Source: Imbricaverruca yamaguchii (taxonomy: Eukaryota; Arthropoda; Thecostraca; Neoverrucidae). From it: a DNA stretch of 64,000 nt. Below the pieces are notes generated by a model that did not search any database, was not told the DNA's origin, and saw only the letters and a list, made by a program, of their open reading frames with translations. The DNA is taken from positions 1,901,501-1,965,500 of the forward strand of contig JAOTOL010001656.1 of NCBI GenBank assembly GCA_034440575.1, given 5' to 3'. The number at the start of each line of letters is the position of its first letter. Position 1 is the first letter of the stretch. Below are positions 56,788 through 64,000 of this stretch, in pieces. A program made the position numbers and the translations under genes.

Positions 56788-57539
56788 TGATGGGCCGACG
56801 AGCGTGAGTGGGCGGTGGATGTGCTTGTGTTAACGTCGTATCACTATCACTTCTTGAAACCGTTGACATCTTTGTCACCGTATAATGGTTCTTTAAATCA
56901 CTCCATATAAGGCGTCTAATTACGGTGGCTTTCAAGAACGGTTCTTGGGTTTGAGAGAGGAACCATTGAACGTGCGAACGAGGTATCGCGAAACAGAGGA
57001 AAAGCTATCACTGCCAGACAACGCAGACTTGCCTACAGTATTTTACCGTTAAACCTCGGCGAAGAGTACTACCGAGCGAGATCAAAGAAGATCAAAAGTG
57101 GCATGTTTTCGTCTTCCACCGCTAAATCTGGGCCCAAACTGCAATGCAACGTCAGTAGTAAAATAAGAATGTTATATTTATATACATGTTGAATGACAAA
57201 TACTCTCAGTACTTGGGAAAATGTGACGATCTCAAAGCTAATCTGAAATGTTACTAGTCTTTTCACAATGTGTCACCGAACAATATAATGTCTCTCGTGC
57301 ACCAGCAAATATGAATTGAAGCGAATTAGAAGAATCTGCATCAGCTCTCCATAATGTGATAGCCAAAAAGTTCACAAACCCCAACGTTCATGATTATCCT
57401 TCGGTACCGCATCAGCACATCGGTGTATTTAATATATAGATGAATTTGTATATAGAAGATAGGTGTAGTTCCTAAATTCCAGGTCTCTGAATCGGATGAG
57501 AGTGCAGGTTTCAAATAGAGCAAATGCATGCAGAAAAAT
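56788..57539. other. No gene seen
   Basis: AT-rich, nothing recognised before the LINE scrap. Confidence 0.4.
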
Positions 57540-57786
57540 GCATGCACACGTATTGTAAGTGCTCGCATTATCATTGAGTGTGCCGATGAATTAGGAGCTC
57601 CGCTTACGAGAACATGTAACTTATCAGTGCACACTGAGGTCGTCACCGGAAGGATGAAGCAGACCAGTACCATTCCGATGTTCAAAAAGGGGCACACAAA
57701 ATTGTCATCAAGTTACATCAATTTCCGTCCTTCCCTTTTCTGGAAACCCTCGGCCGTGCTGTGCATGGTGAGCCATTTCGTCACAG
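57540..57786 (+). pseudogene. LINE reverse transcriptase fingers-region fragment
   Basis: The frame from about 57558 reads ECADELGAPLTRTCNLSV, then VVTGRMKQTSTIPMFKKGHT and KLSSSYINFRPSL. This matches the conserved start of non-LTR reverse transcriptases (typically AEELAPPLT..FN.SL, then DWK.A.V.PIFKKG, then SNYRPISL). The W of DWK is replaced and NYRP reads NFRP. Downstream residues no longer fit, so the match ends by about 57786. No catalytic YADD-type box is present. It sits 50 bp before the 19/25 bp array. Its relation to the other LINE scraps in this window cannot be told, since they cover different parts of the protein. Confidence 0.8.
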
Positions 57787-57837
57787 TTCGCCGGTGCGGT
57801 GCACAGAACGGCACATCGTCGTCGTTGGGCGCTCCTG

Positions 57838-59300
57838 CACCAGTAACCCGACCGTGTACCTCGACCAGTAACCAGACCGTGTACCCCGACCAGTAACCCG
57901 ACCGTGCACCAGTAACCCGACCGTGCACCAGTAACCCGACCGTGCACCAGTAACCCGACCGTGTACCTCGACCAGTAACCCGACCGTGTACCTCGACCAG
58001 TAACCCGACCGTGTACCCCGACCAGTAACCCGACCGTGCACCAGTAACCCGACCGTGCACCAGTAACCCGATCGTGCACCAGTAACCCGACCGTGTACCA
58101 GTAACCCGACCGTGCACTAGTAACCCGACCGTGCACCAGTAACCCGACCGTGTACCAGTAACCCGACCGTGTACCCCGACCAGTAACCCGACCGTGTACC
58201 TCGACCAGTAACCCGACCGTGCACCAGTAACCCGACCGTGCACCAGTAACCCGACCGTGCACCAGTAACCCGATCGTGCACCAGTAACCCGACCGTGTAC
58301 CAGTAACCCGACCGTGCACTAGTAACCCGACCGTGCACCAGTAACCCGACCGTGTACCAGTAACCCGACCGTGTACCCCGACCAGTAACCCGACCGTGTA
58401 CCTCGACCAGTAACCCGACCGTGCACCAGTAACCCGACCGTGCACCAGTAACCCGACCGTGCACCAGTAACCCGACCGTGCACCAGTAACCCGACCGTGT
58501 ACCAGTAACCAGACCGTGCACCAGTAACCCGACCGTGCACCAGTAACCCGACCGTGCACCAGTAACCCGACCGTGTACCTCGACCAGTAACCCGACCGTG
58601 TACCTCGACCAGTAACCCGACCGTGCACCAGTAACCCGACCGTGCACCAGTAACCCGACAGTGCACCAGTAACCCGACCGTGTACCCCGACCAGTAACCC
58701 GACCGTGCACCAGTAACCCGACCGTGTACCTCGACCAGTAACCCGACCGTGCACCAGTAACCCGACCGTGTACCTCGACCAGTAACCCGACCGTGCACCA
58801 GTAACCCGACCGTGTACCTCGACCAGTAACCCGACCGTGCACCAGTAACCCGACCGTGCACCAGTAACCCGATCGTGCACCAGTAACCCGACCGTGTACC
58901 AGTAACCCGACCGTGCACCAGTAACCCGACCGTGCACCAGTAACCCGACCGTGCACCAGTAACCCGACCGTGTACCCCGACCAGTAACCCGATCGTGCAC
59001 CAGTAACCCGACCGTGTACCAGTAACCCGACCGTGCACCAGTAACCCGACCGTGCACCAGTAACCCGACCGTGTACCTCGACCAGTAACCCGACCGTGCA
59101 CCAGTAACCCGACCGTGTACCTCGACCAGTAACCCGACCGTGTACCTCGACCAGTAACCCCACCGTGCACCAGTAACCCGACCGTGCACCAGTAACCTGA
59201 CCGTGCACCAGTAACCCGACCGTGCACCAGTAACCCGACCGTGTACCCCGACCAGTAACCCGACCGTGCACCAGTAACCCGACCGTGTACCCCGACTCGA
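57838..59300. repeat. 19/25 bp minisatellite, ~70 copies, with higher-order blocks
   Basis: Basic unit CCGACCGTGCACCAGTAAC (19 bp); a 25 bp form inserts CTCGAC or CCCGAC (CCGTGTACCTCGACCAGTAAC-like). Rare marks CCGATCGTGC (58071, 58273) and GTGCACTAG (about 58113, 58316) recur at ~203 bp, showing block duplication of about ten units. The minus-strand 592-codon frame and its rivals switch phase between unit types and are not genes. Confidence 0.97.
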
Positions 59301-59768
59301 AGATGGCAGGCCGGGACGGATGGGCGCCAGGCAAGCGCTACATATGCTAATTGGTGGAGCGCCTTTTAGAGCGTGCGCGTGCATGACAGGACCATCGCTC
59401 ATGACCACACAGAGCCGCGTCAGGTGCAGAATTCGTCCCGGAATTGGTTCGTCTGGTATTAGAGGTGGGCTATAAAATTCAAACACGTGTGAGCAGAGTT
59501 TACACCTACAATCGATTGATTAGAACAAAATATGTGGCAATCAAGCCAGAAATTATGATTTTTTTCCTGGAACCCATCAGTAGCGCTCAATTTTTTTAAA
59601 TAGCCAATCACAATGGAGTATTTTGCCAATATTTGTAGATTGGCCCCTAGATGAGCTGGAGCCGCGAAACAAAAACGAGCGTATTGCTCGTGATAAGATA
59701 AAACGAAAAGTATCCGGTTTTACAGTTCTCAGTCAACCAGTGACCTTCCAGGTCAGCCCAATGACCTG
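59301..59768. other. No gene seen
   Basis: Nothing recognised between the array and the palindrome. Confidence 0.4.
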
Positions 59769-60282
59769 AAAATGTCGAATATTGCGACACTTTATGTTTG
59801 GGAGGGCCACATAACAAAACATTTTACAGTTAGAGACCCCGGAAAATAAGAATAGGACTCATTGAGGCCCTGTGAATCTGATGATGCCCTTCGTCGTCAC
59901 TCCCTGTCAATTACACAGGTCAGGTCAAGTCAAAACTCGTGACCGGCCGTAACGGCGTAGCATATAGAAATGTGTTTCAATAATATTGAATAATATTTAA
60001 TTGAATAATATTGAAACACATTTAATATTTCATGCACCATTCCGACTAATCAAGGTTCATTTCATGACGGCCAGGGAGCTCCATATGCTACGCCGTTACG
60101 GCCGGTCACGAGCTTTGACTTGACCTGACCTGTGTAATTGATAGGGAGCGACGACGAAGGGCATCATCAGATTCACAGGGCTTCAATGAGTCCTGTTCTT
60201 ATTTTCCGGTGTCTCTAAATGTAAAACGTTTTGCTATGTGGCCCTCCCAAACAAAAAGTTTCGCGAAATTCGCGAAATTCGC
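59769..60282. mobile_element. ~510 bp palindromic (foldback) element with nested palindrome
   Basis: Left arm (59769-59965) and right arm (60083-60282) are inverted copies; 59939-59965 and 60083-60109 match perfectly for 27 bp, and the next ~75 bp differ at only about three places. The arms decay outward past GTTTGGGAGGGCCACATA (59795). The 117 bp centre holds its own palindrome, 59968-60023, with arms AAATGTGTTTCAATAATATT-like and their complement. No TTAA or other target duplication was seen at its edges. There is no coding sequence. It could be a foldback-type MITE or an inverted duplication. Confidence 0.85.
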
Positions 60283-61320
60283 GGGGCCCAGAATTCGCGT
60301 AGCTGTGAATTTTGTGTCTGTGAATACAGCGGAAACCGTAATAAGTACACCAGACTCCCAAAAATTTGCACCTGATTCCACCAAAATCGCGCTGGGGCGG
60401 AGCTAATTACAACACGCCCTGATACCACGCGACGATGCCCCCAAATATCGCGTACTGGACCCAGAATTCCGGCGGTAGTACCAAAAACTTGAGTCGAGGC
60501 CTCACAAATACCCCTCTACAAGCACAGCGTGGCCCCACAAAACACAACTGAACTCGATAAAAAGTAAACCGGTGCCCTCTGAAATAATGAGAAATTCCAA
60601 AGAATTTCTCCGGTCAATTTCTATGTCCGAGTCAGGAAAATTTATCCTGAGCTCTAACCATGCCCCAGATGCCTTCAAAAATCGCGTACGGCCCCGAAAA
60701 AAGCGCACAGGAGTTGAAAAATTGCGGCGAGACACATTGTAGCGCCAGGTGCCAGACAAATCAGACCGAGACTCGGACTTTAAAAAAAAAAAAATTCAGA
60801 AGTCACGAAAAGTTGCGTCGAACCCAGAAATATGTTCCGACTCCCCCGGAACTATGCACCTGGGAACGAAAGGTCGCACCGTGACCCAGGAAATTGTACC
60901 GAAGGAACCAAGGTTATGATGGGGTTCCACAAATGTGCGATAAATAAACGCCTAAAATAAACAGCGAAGCCCTGAGAGCACAACGGGAGGCCGTAAATGC
61001 ACCGCGACCTCCAAAGCCCGAGTTTCGTAAAAAAGCGGCAGGGCCTTGAAATATGGGTGGACCCCAAAAAACGAATTGGTCGTAAAAAGGAACAAAAAGT
61101 CCGGGCACGAAATAAAGACATCGGGGTCTTCGAAAACGCACCGATAGACACTCAAGATAGATAGGTGACACTCAAGCATGTCACCGCTGTACAAAAAAAG
61201 CAACAAAGCTCTAAAAGTAGCCGGGTCCCAAACATGTACCAGGCTCCTAAAAAATTGGCTGGAGCTCTAAAACACATCCGTAGACAAATAAAAACACAAC
61301 GGGTAAAACAGCGAACGCTG
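60260..61320. repeat. Decayed ~21 bp tandem repeat (fourth locus)
   Basis: Phrases of the type CCCCCAAATATCGCGTACTG and CCACCAAAATCGCGCTGGGG recur at ~20-23 bp for about 1 kb. Part of it (60610-60850) is collinear with 40815-41060. A 13 bp A run lies at about 60781. Non-coding. Confidence 0.7.
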
Positions 61321-62043
61321 AGCTAGGGTCTCGGCTCGGTGGATAATCTTGGAGCATATTTAGCCTAAAATATGAGGTGCATCAAAGCTCAGTGCATCAT
61401 AATTTCTTAACCACGAGCAAATGTGGGAAGAAGAAAACTAATACATGGAATTGAATTCATCGAATTTTTTAAGCGAGTCGCCATACCAGTAAATCCACAT
61501 GCCAAATATGGCACAAGACTATCATCTGACAGCAATTAGCAAAACGTTGGAGACCTAGCAGAAACTGGAGAAGCGCACGTAGTGTGGCGGATGCGCCGAG
61601 TGCGCAAGGTGCGCAAGGTACATGTGCACGACTGTTGGCATTTTAGCGACCCTGCGTCAGTAATCGGAATGACGGAAATCGGAAAATTTTACATGTTTGT
61701 TTTGCGATTTGTATCGGTGTAATTTCAGCAGTGTGGGGTGACTTATCAAGGGGTACGAACACAATATCCTTTGAACAGGATCGGGGAGTTCGTGTTGAAA
61801 TCCGGTGATTCAGTAATGATGGTGGCAGATTTGGCTCCCTCGACAGGGCAGCTAAGTTGGTCAATAATTATTCTTTAAAAATAAAATAAAATAAAACAGT
61901 ATCTCACTGACAAGCATAGTGGTCCGTGGACTTTAAAAAAAAATGTAGTCTGTGCGACGATTCCAAATCAGTTTGCCCACCCCATCGCAAATCCTAGGTA
62001 CGCCACTATCATGGCATGATATAATTTGACCTATTGCTAGCCC
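61321..62043. other. No gene seen
   Basis: AT-rich, with GTGCGCAAGGTGCGCAAGGT small repeat near 61600 and an AAAATA run at 61875-61896. Confidence 0.4.
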
Positions 62044-62192
62044 TGATCCGCCGCAATGGACTCAGCAGCCCCGGTCCACCAAAGTGGAAGGTGTACTCCG
62101 CGACCCCGGTCCGCCTCAGTGGACGGCGTGCTCTGCGACCCTGGCCCGACACAGTGGACGGTGTGTACTTCACGGCCCTGGTTCGCCATAGT
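62044..62192. repeat. ~35 bp repeat, 4 copies
   Basis: Units read CCCGGTCCGCCTCAGTGGAC then GGCGTGCTCTGCGAC with many substitutions. The core GGTCCG..TCAGTGGACGGC is also found in the 29 bp array at 9.2-10.7 kb. Confidence 0.85.
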
Positions 62193-62936
62193 GGACTTCA
62201 TGGTGGGAGAAAACGGGCTCTTCCTGGATTTTTTTCCATCCGTAGCATGATCCTCTTCACAAAATTACTCTCCGTGTTTTCCATTTGGACATTTAATGGT
62301 GTGATTCAACAATGAATTGCCCTGTGGTAAAGTGTTCCAGATTCACTGGAAACTGCAAAGTGATATTCTGATGTCACAGGTGTGAATGAAAATATCCTCA
62401 ACGACCCTGAACTCGCCAAATCACAACTTTGGCTTCGCCCCTCCCTAATGTTAGGCGCCAAGGAAATGCTTTCACCGATTGTCGCCACAGTTCAGGTCTG
62501 CTGTGCTCCGATACTCCATCAAGGCCGGTGTGCTTAGCCTGCATCTAATCATCGCTGAAACATTTTTATTTAAGCCGGTGTGCGCTTGTTGATGTGTGGA
62601 GTGAGGGGGAGGAGGCTGACGGTGATGGTGACGATAGATCCGAACCCACTGTATGAAACTGCGGTCGCATGCCATTACTCAGAGTTGTTATGTTGACATG
62701 TACTGTGCACTGCTCTTCTAATTATGTGACTTCACCAGTTATTGGACGATTTTCCTCATTCGTGAGTAAGCTGAATAAACAAACATTCACATCGTCGAAT
62801 AAAAACTCAGAATTTCTGAGATCTGAAAATATAGTGGGCGAAATCCGATGAGGCTTTGGTTCAGGGGGAGGGAAGGGGGGGGGTGCGTTGGCACTTCGGC
62901 CCCCCAATGTTTTTCAAAAATCGACACACCTGGGTA
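62193..62936. other. No gene seen
   Basis: No family-like coding sequence. G runs near 62863-62883. Confidence 0.4.
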
Positions 62937-63211
62937 TCACATCTAAAGCATCTGGAGCGTGGTCCGACACAGTGGTGTCACATCTAAAGCGTCTGGAGCG
63001 TGGTCCGACACAGTGGTGTCACATCTAAAACGTCTGGAGCGTAGTCCCACACAGTGGTGTCACGCCTAAAGCCCCTGAAGCTTGGTCCGACACAGTGGTA
63101 TCACATCTAAAGCATCTGGAGTGTGGTCCGACACAGTGGTGTCACGTCTAAAGCGTCTGGAGCGTGGTCCGACACAGTGGTGTCACATCTGAAGCGTCTG
63201 GAGCGTGTGCA
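62937..63211. repeat. 41 bp repeat, ~6.5 copies
   Basis: GGTCCGACACAGTGGTGTCA then CATCTAAAGCGTCTGGAGCGT at 41 bp spacing. CACAGTGGTGTC contains a GACAC...GTGTC hairpin. Confidence 0.95.
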
Positions 63212-64000
63212 GTGTAAATTCCTAAAATAGCTGACTTTTTTTCGATAGCGGTACAGCCGACGTTGACTACAACTACTTGCTTAAACATTCCGGCATGTCA
63301 TCAATGGGCTCCTTCTAACAGCACGACGTCACGTTCTTGTCTGTCACCACCTGCAGCATACCGTTCAGAGCTGCCCCAGTTGTTTCGGTGGTGCGCTCCT
63401 CGCCTGGAGCTGTGTTATTGTTCAGTCTCCTTCCAGATGCTGTTTTGCTCACATACCCGCTGCGTGCAATAACTTTCAAGCTTTCGGAAGGTGACGTTGG
63501 CTCCGGTCGTTGGCCGATGTCGCAGTGCAACACCGCCGCTGGTCGGTTTGTCGGAGAATGTGGCATTTTTTCGATACTGTTGGAAATGACCAATTTTAAG
63601 ACCTTTCCTGGAGAAAATGTGTGACGTAGAAGACATTATCCTGAAAGTACTTCTCCATTAAGTAGGATGGGCATCCAAGAATGAAGAAAAATGACAGCTT
63701 CACCCAAGGATGAATTTGTTCCTCACTTACTGTGTATTTCGTGGATATATGTTAATTATTTTATGTTCATGTACATATAGGTCACTGTTTTATTTTTTAT
63801 TTCACTTGACTTCTCCTCAGTAAAAGAGTATGTGCTTGTTGATGATTGTGCAATAAGCTAAGCTAAATTAAGCTAAACTATCATCCAGCTGGGAGGTCTG
63901 CTGGCCGGCTACCACAAATGACGCGGGAACAGGGCGGGACGTGTAGACTCGTTGGAGGTACGCTGCGCCCTGGGTGTAAATTCTACCATTGAACAGGAGT
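63212..64000. other. No gene seen; window end
   Basis: Open frames on both strands near 63260-63640 overlap and match nothing. AAGCTAAGCTAAATTAAGCT at 63856 is a short simple repeat. Confidence 0.4.

Noticed and set aside
56132..56935. 267-codon minus-strand frame over the 37 bp array
   Set aside because: Three rival frames occur over the same array; a 37 bp unit cycles frames.
57708..59486. 592-codon minus-strand open frame over the 19/25 bp array
   Set aside because: Two other minus-strand frames are equally open, and unit lengths of 19 and 25 bp keep changing phase, so this is the absence of stop words rather than coding.

Overview
This window looks like a repeat-dominated, gene-poor stretch of an animal (metazoan) nuclear genome. 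There are no bacterial-style operons, no ribosome-binding-site-led genes and no recognisable conserved host gene. What can be recognised is retrotransposon debris with animal-type families: an I-group-like LINE with an RNase H domain, a CR1/L2-like LINE, two further reverse transcriptase scraps and a tRNA-derived SINE. There are also TTAA-flanked non-autonomous DNA-transposon-like elements. An invertebrate, perhaps an arthropod or crustacean, is plausible, but nothing here fixes the species.

The most striking property is the density of tandem repeats: more than twenty separate minisatellite arrays with unit lengths from 9 to 80 bp, several over 1 kb long. The main ones are 67 bp (5.8-8.0 kb), 29 bp (9.15-10.7 kb), 41 bp (10.7-11.1 kb), 36 bp (12.2 kb), 27 bp (13.4-14.0 kb), 12 bp (16.1, 16.4 and 20.6 kb), 11 bp (21.1 kb), 40 bp (24.5-25.4 kb), 57 bp (36.3-38.5 kb), 38 bp (43.7 kb), 39 bp (49.9 and 51.4 kb), 80 bp (54.8-56.0 kb), 37 bp (56.1-56.8 kb), 19/25 bp (57.8-59.3 kb), 35 bp (62.0 kb) and 41 bp (62.9 kb). 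Most long open reading frames in the window are by-products of these arrays. Several other kilobase-scale stretches (25.8-26.2, 28.6-30.1, 39.7-41.1, 60.3-61.3 kb) look like very old, decayed arrays of a ~20-22 bp unit.

Mobile elements form three connected groups. (1) A family of about 805-840 bp bounded by TTAA and CCCG ends occurs at 3.3, 45.3 and 50.1 kb. A related 2.5 kb giant foldback element, 16.83-19.35 kb, carries diverged family sequence in both arms. (2) A second TTAA-bounded family of about 1 kb lies head to tail at 46.3-48.3 kb, with a decayed relative up to 49.19 kb. (3) A LINE whose 3' end has a characteristic tail (GTCGATGCRCCC...AAGCC...AATAAC) is present once with an RNase H reading frame (14.07-15.05 kb). 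It also appears as several tail-only fragments, two of which are tiny (44 and 59 bp) insertions with clean target-site duplications. A tRNA-derived SINE at 51.84 kb, also with a target-site duplication, ends in a similar tail, which suggests it uses that LINE's machinery.

Possible host coding sequence is weak: a GC-rich open stretch behind a good splice acceptor (15.89-16.68 kb), a short open stretch at 50.93 kb and a small ORF at 33.3 kb. None is recognised. Remaining stretches are listed as holding nothing identifiable.
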